A stretch of 37,607 nucleotides of DNA from NCBI GenBank assembly GCA_038757945.1, contig JBCDGJ010000033.1, positions 1 through 37,607 of the forward strand, written 5' to 3'. Positions 16,673 to 24,587 of the stretch are shown here, in pieces; the stretch's first letter is position 1; every line of letters starts with the position of its first letter. Under the pieces are notes generated by a model. It searched no databases. It was not told the origin of the DNA and saw only the letters and a program-made list of their open reading frames with translations. Both the position numbers and the translations under genes were made by a program. The stretch is from CALHVX01 sp038757945. GTDB lineage: Bacteria; Pseudomonadota; Gammaproteobacteria; Pseudomonadales; Azotimanducaceae.

Positions 16673-17206
16673 TCAGCCAGCGACGCTCGCCCGCTCTTCG
16701 TGCCTGCGCGGCAACGCTTCCAGAAGTGCCTTGAAGCGCACCAGACTGTCTGGTCGCCAGACCTCCTCAAGAGAATAGAACTGCGCATAGCGAGGCGCAC
16801 CCACGGGTTCCGGGGCCATGGCGTTCCGTTCGCTGTCGAAGATGTGGACGTCCGGCCGCAGCAGGCTCGGGTTGTCGAGCGTGCCCACGCGAACGAATCG
16901 AACGAGGTCGTCATGACCTCTCGTGAGCCTGCGATAGGTGCTCCAGACCGCGACCCCGCATTCGACGCAGCGGCGCACGGCCTGTCCTGCTCCGCTTGGT
17001 GTCGGCAGCTCCCAGTCTGCCACCACCCCTTGCTGCTGCTCGACATACTTCGATTCAACGAGCGCGTTGACCGCATGCCAGCCGCCGGTCTGGTTCTGGC
17101 AGTTCCGGCAATGACAGGCGTGAACGACGAGCGGCGCTTGCTTGATGACATAGCGCACCGCACCACAGGAACAGCCCCCTTCGAGCCGGTAATCTGCCGA
17201 ACTCAT
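16673..17206 (-). CDS. GFA family zinc protein (formaldehyde/thiol adduct-activating type)
   Basis: A 177-residue protein of the glutathione-dependent formaldehyde-activating (GFA/CENP-V) family. All seven zinc cysteines are visible: GGCSCG (12, 14), CHCRNC (31, 33, 36) and CVEC (80, 83). Relatives include Gfa, which was proposed to help S-hydroxymethylglutathione formation, and many of unknown role. An open frame runs far upstream through the preceding gene, but ATG 17206 begins the family domain, has a GAGG site, and overlaps the stop of the mddA-like gene by four bases (ATGA). The two are therefore translationally coupled. The shared small-thiol and one-carbon theme is an inference. Confidence 0.85.
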   Translation of the reverse strand: MSSADYRLEGGCSCGAVRYVIKQAPLVVHACHCRNCQNQTGGWHAVNALVESKYVEQQQGVVADWELPTPSGAGQAVRRCVECGVAVWSTYRRLTRGHDDLVRFVRVGTLDNPSLLRPDVHIFDSERNAMAPEPVGAPRYAQFYSLEEVWRPDSLVRFKALLEALPRRHEERASVAG

Positions 17207-17991
17207 GATTCTTTGCCTCGACGGACAGTTGCGGGCTGTGGGCGCGTCGGCGCCCGGCTGCGCCGTGCAGGAATCAGCCGCGGCAGCAGCATCGGCGTCG
17301 TGCGCTGATAGCTTCGATAGGCAGTGCCGAACTCCCGTACCAGCGAGCGTTCCTCGAAGTGAAGCCCGACCAGTACGTACGCCGCCATAGAAGCAGCGAA
17401 CACCAGGTGACCGACGGTCATGTGAGGTGTCGCGAAGACGGTGATCAGTACTCCGAGCTGCATCGGGTGGCGTACGAACCGATACAGCATCGGCGTTCTG
17501 AAGGTGGCTGGCGGCAACGGCGTCCCGGCGTTCGCCAGCCACACCTGCTTGACCCCGAACAGCTCGAAGTGATCAATCAGAAAGGTGGAGATGAGCAGCA
17601 CCGCGATGCCCGCAAAGAAAATGCCGACCAGCACCATCGCAAGCGGTCCCTCAACTTCCCATACGGTTTGGGTCATGGGACGCCACTGCCACATGGCCAG
17701 AGCCAGGAAGAGCGCTGACTGCAGCACATAGGTACTGCGTTCGGCGTCTACCGGAATGATGCGTGTCCAGTGCTTCTTGAAGCCTTCTCGGGCCATCAGG
17801 CTGTGAAAGAAGCCGAACAGAAAGACCAGCGTCAGGTTGATGGCCAGGGCCGCAGCCGTGCTTGTCTCAATGCCGTCATTGATCGCCTTTGGCACCGCGA
17901 CTGCCTGCAGAAAACCGGCGAGATAGAGAAAAGAGGCATTGAACGACGCGTAAGCCAGGAGGCCGTAGGCAATCAGAAAGGGGCGTTTCAT
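17203..17991 (-). CDS. mddA: MddA-like methanethiol S-methyltransferase (NnrU/ICMT fold)
   Basis: A 262-residue membrane methyltransferase with about five to six helices. It matches MddA, which methylates methanethiol with SAM to give dimethyl sulfide. Family features are FGFFHSLMAREGFKKHWTRIIP, ERSTYVLQSALFLALAMWQWRP, STFLIDHFELFGVKQVW, the cofactor-side motif LYRFVRHPMQLGVL, and HFEERSLVREFGTAYRSYQRTTPML. The C-terminal region matches the isoprenylcysteine methyltransferase SAM site. The ATG at 17991 follows AGGGAGT. The Arg-rich C-terminal tail is extra. The gene is coupled to the GFA gene downstream and has an unusual structured leader upstream. The methanethiol substrate is inferred from resemblance; a related small thiol is possible. 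Confidence 0.82.
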   Translation of the reverse strand: MKRPFLIAYGLLAYASFNASFLYLAGFLQAVAVPKAINDGIETSTAAALAINLTLVFLFGFFHSLMAREGFKKHWTRIIPVDAERSTYVLQSALFLALAMWQWRPMTQTVWEVEGPLAMVLVGIFFAGIAVLLISTFLIDHFELFGVKQVWLANAGTPLPPATFRTPMLYRFVRHPMQLGVLITVFATPHMTVGHLVFAASMAAYVLVGLHFEERSLVREFGTAYRSYQRTTPMLLPRLIPARRSRAPTRPQPATVRRGKES

Positions 17992-18060
17992 CGGCGTACT
18001 CCCTGTGAGTCCGTGAATCTGAGCGGCTGCACGGACTCGCCCGTGCAGCTCGGCAGGCAG
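17992..18060 (-). promoter_or_regulatory. mddA leader with two mutually exclusive hairpins
   Basis: Reading the minus strand, GCTGCACGG (18049-18041) pairs perfectly with CCGTGCAGC (18034-18026) around a six-base loop. A second perfect nine-pair stem is GAGTCCGTG (18038-18030) with CACGGACTC (18015-18007). The two stems share bases 18030-18034, so only one can form at a time. The second stem ends two or three bases before the AGGGAG ribosome site of mddA. This is the architecture of a translational switch (riboswitch, thermometer or protein-responsive leader). No T run follows, so transcription termination is unlikely. The transcription start is not identified. Confidence 0.5.
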
Positions 18061-18124
18061 TATCGACAGGGAGATTGGAGAGAACTTGACGGAAGCTTGA
18101 AGAGCGCCTGATTTTTTGCCGGTT

Positions 18125-19702
18125 TCAGGGGCTTGGAGCGAGTTTGAGGGTCCTGAACGCCCCTTCGAGCTGATCGCGCAGTGGGCCGTCTTCGAAGGGC
18201 AGGGCGCGAAAGAAGTGGCTGCTGTCGGCGTTGCCGCTTCGCTCCCGCGCCCGTGCCGCCCAGCCTCGGGCGCGATCCAGATCGCCAGCGATGCAGTTCG
18301 TTGCGGCGGCAATGAAGTCCATAGCGGGAACGGCGTTGGGCTGGCGGGCAGCCCGGTTTGCCCAGAACTGCGCATCCTTAAGTTTGCCATCGCGCAGGAA
18401 CGCAAAAGCGTGCAGCCCGTAGAACCCGTACATGAGCGGGTCCAGCGGGCTCAGGCTGATGGCGGAATCGGCTTGCAGATGCTGGTCCGGGCGCTCACTC
18501 TGCGCATCATCGAGCATCAGCGTTGCGAGCCCGAGGGAATAGTGGCCCTGCGCGAAGCTGCTGTTGAGCTGCAGGGCGCGCTCCAGCCAGGGCAGGCCGG
18601 CTGCGATATCTCCGTCCAGCCAGAAGCTCCGCCCCCTGACGAAGTTGGCCAGCGGATCCATGCTGTCGAGCTGGACGCTGCGCTCGGCGCTTTCCTGCGC
18701 GATCCGGCGGCTCGTGGCCTCGTCGGCGCCGCTATAACGATTGAACGCCGCCAGGAATTGAGCAAAGGACAGGCCGGCATGCGCGCGGGCGAACTCCGGG
18801 TGCAGGTCGACCGCACGCTGAAAGTGTACGACGGCCGCAGCGTTGTCCGCTGCGTTGAACCGGTACATGTGCAGCATGCCAAGGTGGTAACTGGACCAGG
18901 CATCCAGGTTCGACGTCTGCAGATACTGCGCCCGTGCGGCTTCCGCCGACGAGATCTGCAGCTCGAGCGTACTGACGACCTGCTGGACCACCGCCGACTG
19001 CAGTTCGCCAACGTCCCCATCACCGGCACGAATTCGATCCGCCCAGATGATCGACTGGTCCCGAAGATCCGTCAGCTCGAGGGCCAGAATCAGGCGCGAC
19101 CCGCTTCGTTCGAGGGTGCCGGCCAGGCTGTAGTCTGCGGCCGTTAGGTCCTTCAGCAGACCGTCGCTCTCTGCCTTCAGCCGCAAGACGCTGGCCCAGG
19201 AGATAACTTTCAGCCAGCGCAGGCGAGAGAGGCCCGAAATGACGTCGTGGGTCAACCCCCCTGCAACGATATCTCCCGAGGGTGGCACTTTCGCTTCTTC
19301 AAAGGCCCGGATCAGCACGACGGGCCGCGACTGCTCCTGCGAATTCGCCTGCTCCACGTGCACGCCTTTGGTGGGACGATCGGGGCTCGGCGTCCCGGTC
19401 CGGAGCGATCCGATGAAACGGTACCCCACACAGTGCAGCGTCTTGATGTACCGCTGCGCTTTGCCGTCATCACCGATCGCCTTCCTGGCCAGCTTGATCC
19501 GGCTGGCGATAGCGGCGTCGGAGGTCAGCCGACCCTGCCAGACTGCGTCAACCAGATCGTCTTTGCTGAGCACGGTATTGTGATTGGCGATCAGGGTGTG
19601 CAGCAGGGCAAACGTCTGCGGCTCAACGAGCACCGGCTCACCGTTACAGGTGAGTTGATGCGTATCGGTGTTCAGCTGAAAGTCATCGAATACGTAGTTC
19701 AT
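18125..19702 (-). CDS. wHTH-TolB-like-TPR transcriptional regulator (CadC-like DNA-binding domain)
   Basis: A 525-residue soluble regulator. Residues 1-100 form an OmpR/PhoB-type winged helix (MNYVFDDFQLNTDTHQL, LLHTLIANHNTVLSKDDLVDAVW, SRIKLARKAIGD, CVGYRF). About residues 125-265 match the TolB-N-like domain often joined to such winged helices (GGLTHDVISGLSRLRWLKVI, LAGTLERSGSRLILALELTD, IIWADR). The rest contains TPR-like repeats (VVHFQRAVDLHPEFARAHAGLSFAQF, WLERALQLNSSFAQGHYSLG). Unlike CadC there is no membrane helix between the domains, so it probably senses a cytoplasmic ligand or partner. It lies 133 bases upstream of mddA on the same strand and is 15 bases downstream of a phosphotransferase, so it may control the mddA-GFA pair. 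That link is inferred from position. Confidence 0.85.
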   Translation of the reverse strand: MNYVFDDFQLNTDTHQLTCNGEPVLVEPQTFALLHTLIANHNTVLSKDDLVDAVWQGRLTSDAAIASRIKLARKAIGDDGKAQRYIKTLHCVGYRFIGSLRTGTPSPDRPTKGVHVEQANSQEQSRPVVLIRAFEEAKVPPSGDIVAGGLTHDVISGLSRLRWLKVISWASVLRLKAESDGLLKDLTAADYSLAGTLERSGSRLILALELTDLRDQSIIWADRIRAGDGDVGELQSAVVQQVVSTLELQISSAEAARAQYLQTSNLDAWSSYHLGMLHMYRFNAADNAAAVVHFQRAVDLHPEFARAHAGLSFAQFLAAFNRYSGADEATSRRIAQESAERSVQLDSMDPLANFVRGRSFWLDGDIAAGLPWLERALQLNSSFAQGHYSLGLATLMLDDAQSERPDQHLQADSAISLSPLDPLMYGFYGLHAFAFLRDGKLKDAQFWANRAARQPNAVPAMDFIAAATNCIAGDLDRARGWAARARERSGNADSSHFFRALPFEDGPLRDQLEGAFRTLKLAPSP

Positions 19703-19717
19703 CGATTCGCTTGCGGA

Positions 19718-20965
19718 TCAGCTCATCTGCTCGAGGATGCGCTCATGGCCAACGTGCTCGAGCCGGGCGTAAATTCTGCCGATCCACGCTTCGAGCAGCG
19801 GCAGGCCGCGTTCGGCGTCGAGGTCCATCTGTTCAGGATACGTGGCGGGGAGCAGCCGATGCAGCATCGTCAGCATGCCGATCTCGTACTGCCAGCGCAG
19901 CCGTTCTCGAGGCACGTCGATACCCTGACCATCCAGCTCGCGGTGGTACACATCGATGAGCAGGTCGACCAGTGCCTCGTCCGTGGCCTCGGGCAGTGTT
20001 GCGCTGATGAAGTAGGCAAGGTCTGACGCGCCGGGGCCGGCCAGCATCGTTTGCCAGTCGAACAGCACTACCTCGCCGGTGGTGTCATCGAAACAGAGGT
20101 TGTCCAGCCGAAAGTCGCCGTGCAGCAGCGTTGCCGGCTCGGCGCCGAAGGTTTCGGTCAGCTCGATGCCGTGCTGGCGCAACCACTGGAGCACTGCGCG
20201 GCGGCCCGCGGAAAGTGTGGCGCCCGCTTCAGCCAGGTAGCGCTCAATACCGGTACGATAGCGCATCTGCATGATCCGGCTGGTTACCGTGTACGGCATG
20301 ATCCAGCTCATATCGTGCAAGGACTCGCTGGCCCAGAACTGTGCGTGCAGGCGGGCCATGGTGGCGACGATGTTCCGCATGTCTGCTTCAGAGCAGCCCA
20401 CGGCCTGATCACCCATTCGATAGGCGCTGAGGTCCTCGATGAGCAGCGCGTAGTGCCGGGGATGGCTGGTGACGAACCGGGTTGCCAGCGCCATGATGGC
20501 GCGGATCGTCCAGAGCGGCAGGCGGTTCATACCCCGCATGCGTTCGAGGATTACGTCGGGATCATCGGCCGCATCCAGTGCGCTGAAGTAGTGCCGGGGC
20601 GTTCTGATCTTCATGCCCGGCTGCAGATCCCGGTAGAAGCGGATCTCCTTCTCGTAGAGGCCCATCGTCTGGCCAAGAATGCGGTTTTTCGAAGTGGTGG
20701 GGATTTTCAGGACCAGGCGCGCCGGTGCATCATCTGCGGGGGGAGTATAGGTCGGGGCGATGATCGCGACTTCGCCATTGAATCCGACCTGGCCGCCCAG
20801 CCGGCTAACGGAAAAATCGGCCACCACGCTGCTGTCGATGACGCCAGTAGCCTGCAGCCCCTGAGACAGCCAGCCGGCGTTCAGGTCCTCGATGCTGTAG
20901 GGCACATCACTCTGTACTTCCATCCTTCGGATCCGGCCAACAAGACGACGCAAACCATCGAACAT
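19718..20965 (-). CDS. Aminoglycoside-phosphotransferase/EcKL-like kinase
   Basis: About 415 residues with the kinase-like APH fold: a glycine-rich N-lobe (FSVSRLGGQVGFNGEVAII), Lys in LVLKIPTTSK, YEKEIRFYRDL, the catalytic loop LLHGDFRLDNLC and the metal site VVLFDWQTM. The length and the LIEDLSAYRMGDQ segment resemble the ecdysteroid-kinase-like (DUF1679) and ACAD10-associated phosphotransferases, common beside acyl-CoA metabolism genes. The substrate, probably a small hydroxylated molecule, is unknown. Three starts are possible (TTG 21046, ATG 20989, ATG 20965); none has a strong ribosome site, and 20965 gives the most natural N-terminus. It may be the first gene of an operon with the wHTH regulator (gap 15 bases). 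Confidence 0.82.
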   Translation of the reverse strand: MFDGLRRLVGRIRRMEVQSDVPYSIEDLNAGWLSQGLQATGVIDSSVVADFSVSRLGGQVGFNGEVAIIAPTYTPPADDAPARLVLKIPTTSKNRILGQTMGLYEKEIRFYRDLQPGMKIRTPRHYFSALDAADDPDVILERMRGMNRLPLWTIRAIMALATRFVTSHPRHYALLIEDLSAYRMGDQAVGCSEADMRNIVATMARLHAQFWASESLHDMSWIMPYTVTSRIMQMRYRTGIERYLAEAGATLSAGRRAVLQWLRQHGIELTETFGAEPATLLHGDFRLDNLCFDDTTGEVVLFDWQTMLAGPGASDLAYFISATLPEATDEALVDLLIDVYHRELDGQGIDVPRERLRWQYEIGMLTMLHRLLPATYPEQMDLDAERGLPLLEAWIGRIYARLEHVGHERILEQMS

Positions 20966-21391
20966 CAGCGGACGCCCACCGGAACTCATTCGCCGCCAGA
21001 CGGCGAATGAACCGCGGGCCCCTCGACGCTCCCGGCTCACCTTCAACAGTGTGGAGCTACGGTGCGGATCCGTCCAGACCCTGTTTCTATCAGCTTAGCG
21101 CTGCCACGACGAATGCTGCGAGTTGTAAGTGGACGCTAGCTTAGCTCTCAACCGGGTTGGTAGGCAGGAACAGTGGCGAAAGCTGTTCGCTGCGGTTAGT
21201 AGGCCCGACGGTTTAGTGCTGCTCATCTCCCTAGAGTTGGGGATTTCGGTGCGGGTCCGCGACAGCGTACGGTCTCATCGTACGGCGGCTCCGCAGTTGC
21301 GTACCTTCCCGGTTGCCTTCCGTTCCTTTTGATTTCTCAGGGGAGGGGGCGCTCCAGCGAAGTCTGGGCTGGCCATTCAGGGAGACCAACT
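20966..21391. other. Non-coding 426 bp divergent promoter region with a CGTACG dyad
   Basis: This separates the phosphotransferase (minus) from the tectonin-esterase gene (plus). I see no convincing gene; a 67-codon frame at 21129-21332 lacks family features or a ribosome site. CGTACG occurs at 21266-21271 and 21279-21284, separated by seven bases, forming both a direct and an inverted repeat of the type bound by dimeric regulators. It lies about 108 bases before the esterase start. No clear -35/-10 pair is assigned. Confidence 0.4.
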
Positions 21392-21499
21392 ATGCCGGGT
21401 TCACCAACGGTTAAGTTCTTCAAGCTTGTTGCCGCGACCCTCGTCCTGGCCGTTGCGCAGCTCACCTGGGCTACCGATGCTCTGCTCCGTATCCCGGGG

Positions 21500-22129
21500 G
21501 GGCTGCGCTGGGTGTCGACAGGCAGCGAGACGAAGGTCTGGGGAGTGGGTCCCACCGGTCGCGTGTACCAGTTTCTCAACGAACGCTGGGTGCGCAGGCC
21601 CGGGACGCTCGCACAGCTCTCCGTTGGGATTGACGGAGAACTCTGGGGTGTGACCGATGCGCAGCGCGTCTTTCGCTGGGACGGCAGGGACTGGCGGCGG
21701 ATCAGCGGCGGTCTCAAACAGGTTGCGGTCGGCAGCGCCGAGCACGTCTGGGGTCTTGGTCCCACCGGTTGGGTGTTCCAGCGGGTCAACGATCGCTGGT
21801 CGAGGAGGCCGGGGACCCTGACTCAGCTGTCCGTTGGGGCAGACGGCACGGTCTGGGGCCTGGACGAGCAGCATCGCGCCCTGCGCTGGGCGGGTGGCGA
21901 CTGGGAACAAGTTGCCGCTGTGTTCAAGTCCATCTCCGTCAGCGACCAGAACAACGTCTGGGGCGTCGGTGGCCGCGGCGAGCTGTTCCGGCTCACTGCG
22001 GATGGATTCCAACTCGAACGGAGGAAGGACGCGATCCGCCAGATTTCGAGCGCAGCAGACGGTTCGGTCTGGGTCGTCAACGATCAGCAGGAAGTCTTCA
22101 CCTGGCGAACGCGTTACGAGTGGGTGGCA
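21500..22129 (+). repeat. Three tandem 210-bp units, each two tectonin blades
   Basis: The GTCTGG of VWG falls at 21536, 21746 and 21956, exactly 210 bases apart. Each unit encodes two blades (VWG...LWG/VWG...), so the six-blade propeller is built as A-B, A-B, A-B. Units one and two are close in DNA as well as protein (for example GGTCCCACCGGT in both), while unit three has diverged. This suggests growth of the propeller by duplication of a blade pair. Confidence 0.8.
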
Positions 22130-22656
22130 ACGATTGCGGGAGAACCTCGTCGGGCGATCGTCTGGGCTCCGCGAGCTCACCTGGGGAATCCGGCTCCAGT
22201 CGTTCTGTTCTTCCACGGGCGCGGCAACGGCCTCGTGAGCTCCGAGCCGGGCCGCGAGTTTCATCGCCGCTGGCCCGAAGCGTATGTGGTGTACGGGGAG
22301 GGCACTTCTACCTTTGACGACAGGTCCGGCATTGGCTGGGGACTGAGATTTCCGCACCTGTTGTACAGCTGCGGCCGACGTAAAGATCTCGACTACTTTG
22401 ATGCGCTGCTGGACCATCTCGAGCAGGAGCAGAACGTCGATCTGAACCGGGTTTACGTCGCCGGCCACTCGTCTGGTGGCTTCTTCACCTTTTCGCTGGC
22501 GGAGCTCCGCGCCGACAGGATTCGCGCTGTCGCCGTGAACGGAGCCTATCCAAGTTACGTTCCTGTCGCCGTGCATATCGACTGTGGCAATACCTATCGG
22601 GACGCGATCGGAGTTCGGTTTGCGGGGAACAATCCAACGGCGGCTTCCGTTGCCGT

Positions 22657-22676
22657 GGCCAGAGGCCAGAGGCCAG
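22657..22676 (+). repeat. Short tandem repeat GGCCAGA x2.9 causing frameshift
   Basis: Two full copies of GGCCAGA (22657-22663, 22664-22670) and a third lacking its last base (22671-22676). Seven is not a multiple of three, so gain or loss of one copy shifts the frame. Deleting one copy joins ...VAVARGQ directly to LRKIKRQPVPTLFVFG, restoring the esterase. This looks like slipped-strand duplication. Confidence 0.85.
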
Positions 22677-23003
22677 CTCAGGAAGATTAAGCGTCAGCCG
22701 GTCCCGACGCTGTTCGTTTTCGGCAAAGAGGAATCGACGCTCTACGCGAACAATGCGTGGTTTTACAACGCCAACTGCAAGCGGTTTACGTACTTTCAGA
22801 ACGCAATAACGCAGCTCAACCGAAAGAACTCATCGGGGCCGGAGAAGTGCTCGGCGAGCAACTTCATGACGACCCTGGAACGGCAGGTGTTCAACGCCTT
22901 TGGCCCCAAGGGCGTGCTGACCGAAGTCCACATTCATGGCGGGGGCCACAGTTGGCCGCCCCAGGGCAATAAGTGGGTTATCGATTTCTTCAAGCGCAAC
23001 TAG

Positions 23004-23434
23004 CGCCGCCGGGTCGGTGATGCCCGGCGCAGAGGCATTGCAGGGAAGCGCCTCCCAACATCTGTGCAGCGACGGTGTTCCACAACGGGGAACTGCAGCA
23101 TCATCCGCGCCGGCAAAGCCTGTCTGTGATCGAAAAACCGGCAACGGTGCTGCCGCCGATTGACTACAACCCTGCTTGCTACCGTTTTGAACCTGACTTA
23201 GGGGAGAGCGAAATTCCGCCCTCGCGTGAGTACCGCACCGTCAGATTGCGCGGCCGCTGGTGTTCCTCGAACAGCGCTGCATCGATGAGCTTCGCCGCGC
23301 ATGAAGCGCCAAAGCAGTGCACGGCCAGGCGGGCGTGCTGGCACGTAATCTGCAGTGAATAGTGCGTGAATAAACGCTGCAATGACCCGATCTATGCGGC
23401 AGACTGCTGACTGAGCCAGACGGAGGGGCGAGCG
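23004..23434. other. Non-coding 431 bp upstream of aauB with hairpin, palindrome and direct repeat
   Basis: No gene is supported; a 67-codon minus frame (23179-23382) has no recognisable family. Just after the esterase stop, CGCCGGG...CCCGGCG (about 23008-23031) could fold as a hairpin, without a T run. CGTGC-TG-GCACG at 23334-23345 is a near-perfect palindrome. GTGAATA occurs at 23355-23361 and 23366-23372, eleven bases (one helical turn) apart. The last two lie 60-100 bases before aauB and are candidate operator elements. Confidence 0.4.
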
Positions 23435-24559
23435 TTGAAGGATCTGTTGCTACCGAGGCTGTTGGTCACCTGCCTGGCGTTATTCGGCGCACCCGCGCGG
23501 GCCGATCTGGCGCCAGAGACGATCTCTGTGGAAACGTTGGGCGAGCCACAGTCCAGCTGGTTTCTCGCTAAGGACATGCTGGGCAGTGCCAGCCTGTTCG
23601 ATGCCGCGACCGGCGAGATGCTCGGGCTGCTGTCGCTGACCCCCTTCACGCCAACCGTCCAGCCGAATCTCCGCAAGGGCGAAATCTACGCTGCTGAGGC
23701 GTACTACAGCCGGCTCTACGACGGCGAGCGCAATGACGTGCTCACCGTCTACAGCACGACGACGCTGGCGCGGGCGGCGGAGATAGAGATCCCCGACAAG
23801 ATAGCGTCGCTGCCGTTCCGTCAGTACATCGCGCTCATGGATGACGATACCCATCTGGTGTTGTTCAACATGATCCCGGCGCAGTCCGTCAGCGTGGTCA
23901 ACATCGAAACCCGGCAGTTTGTCTCTGAAATCACCACGCCCGGCTGTGCGCTGATCATGCCGGTTGCGAACCGGTCCTTTCTGCAGCAGTGCGGGGACGG
24001 AAGGCTGCAGAAAATTGTGCTTGGCGCGAACGGCGAAGAGGTGGAGCGCGTGCGCAGCGACGTGTTCTTCTCGGTGGAGGAGGATCCGGTCTATGACAAG
24101 CCGCTGCCGCTCGGTGGTGGCTGGCTGATGGTGTCGTTCGAGGGCAAGGTCTTCGAGGCCGGCCTCGAGGACGACGGTATTGGCATCAGCGAACCCTGGT
24201 CGCTGCTCAGCGAAGCGGACCAGGGCGAGAGCTGGCGAATCGGCGGCGGACAGATACTGGCAATGACAGAGGATGGTTCGACGCTGTTTGCGTTGATGCA
24301 CCAGGGTGGCGTCGATACCCACGAAGATCCCGGCACCGAGGTCTGGGTGTACGACCGGCAGTCGCAGCGGCGGATCGGTCGGCTGCAGCTCGAAGTGCCG
24401 GCCATGAATCTGTTCGTCACTGCGACGGAACAGCCGATGCTGCTGGTGTCTGACGTCGAGAACCAGATCCACATCTTCGATGCGCAGCGGTTGCGCAAGC
24501 TGCGCACGATCGAAGATCCGGGCCAGGCCGTGGGCATGTTCCAGCACTTTCACCAGTGA
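23435..24559 (+). CDS. aauB: Amine dehydrogenase large (beta-propeller) subunit
   Basis: A 374-residue periplasmic beta-propeller subunit of a quinoprotein amine dehydrogenase, which oxidises primary amines to aldehyde and ammonia and passes electrons to a small carrier. A signal peptide (MKDLLLPRLLVTCLALFGAPARA) is followed by the family start ETISVETLG and propeller strands such as SLFDAATGEMLGLLSL, EIYAAEAYYSRLYDGERNDVLTVYST (the conserved 'ARG..RGERTDVV' region), VDTHEDPGTEVWVYD and VSDVENQIHIFDA. It is a little shorter than characterised AADH large subunits. Start TTG 23435 follows GGAGGGG. The light chain gene follows after only 28 bases, where aauE and aauD normally lie. Confidence 0.88.
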   Translation: MKDLLLPRLLVTCLALFGAPARADLAPETISVETLGEPQSSWFLAKDMLGSASLFDAATGEMLGLLSLTPFTPTVQPNLRKGEIYAAEAYYSRLYDGERNDVLTVYSTTTLARAAEIEIPDKIASLPFRQYIALMDDDTHLVLFNMIPAQSVSVVNIETRQFVSEITTPGCALIMPVANRSFLQQCGDGRLQKIVLGANGEEVERVRSDVFFSVEEDPVYDKPLPLGGGWLMVSFEGKVFEAGLEDDGIGISEPWSLLSEADQGESWRIGGGQILAMTEDGSTLFALMHQGGVDTHEDPGTEVWVYDRQSQRRIGRLQLEVPAMNLFVTATEQPMLLVSDVENQIHIFDAQRLRKLRTIEDPGQAVGMFQHFHQ

Positions 24560-24587
24560 CCCATCCATCGAGCGGCGAGACAAGCGA

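Larger units (their letters stand above)
21392..23003 (+). pseudogene. Secreted tectonin-propeller/PHB-depolymerase-like esterase, frameshifted
   Basis: A signal peptide (MPGSPTVKFFKLVAATLVLAVAQLTWA) is followed by six tectonin repeats (each with VWG or LWG, residues about 37-246) and an alpha/beta-hydrolase of the LpqC/PHB depolymerase family. Visible in the esterase are VVLFFHGRGNG (oxyanion side), VAGHSSGGF (nucleophile Ser360) and, in the next frame, VPTLFVFGKEE and IHGGGHSWPP (catalytic His). The frame breaks at a 7-bp tandem duplication (22657-22676); translation as read stops at 22690 after 432 residues, losing the catalytic His. Removing one 7-bp unit restores a 534-residue protein. 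Tectonin domains bind glycans or lipid A, so this would be a surface- or polymer-binding esterase. Start ATG 21392 has AGGGAG upstream. A sequencing error is an alternative. Confidence 0.85.

Noticed and set aside
18026..18049. Nine-pair hairpin upstream of mddA as a terminator of the wHTH regulator gene
   Set aside because: No T run follows on the minus strand and the stem shares bases with a second hairpin, so a regulatory leader fits better.
21129..21332. 67-codon plus-strand frame before the tectonin-esterase
   Set aside because: Composition is not protein-like, there is no ribosome site, and it lies in the divergent promoter region.
23179..23382. 67-codon minus-strand frame upstream of aauB
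   Set aside because: No ribosome site, no family features, and it overlaps likely aauB control elements.
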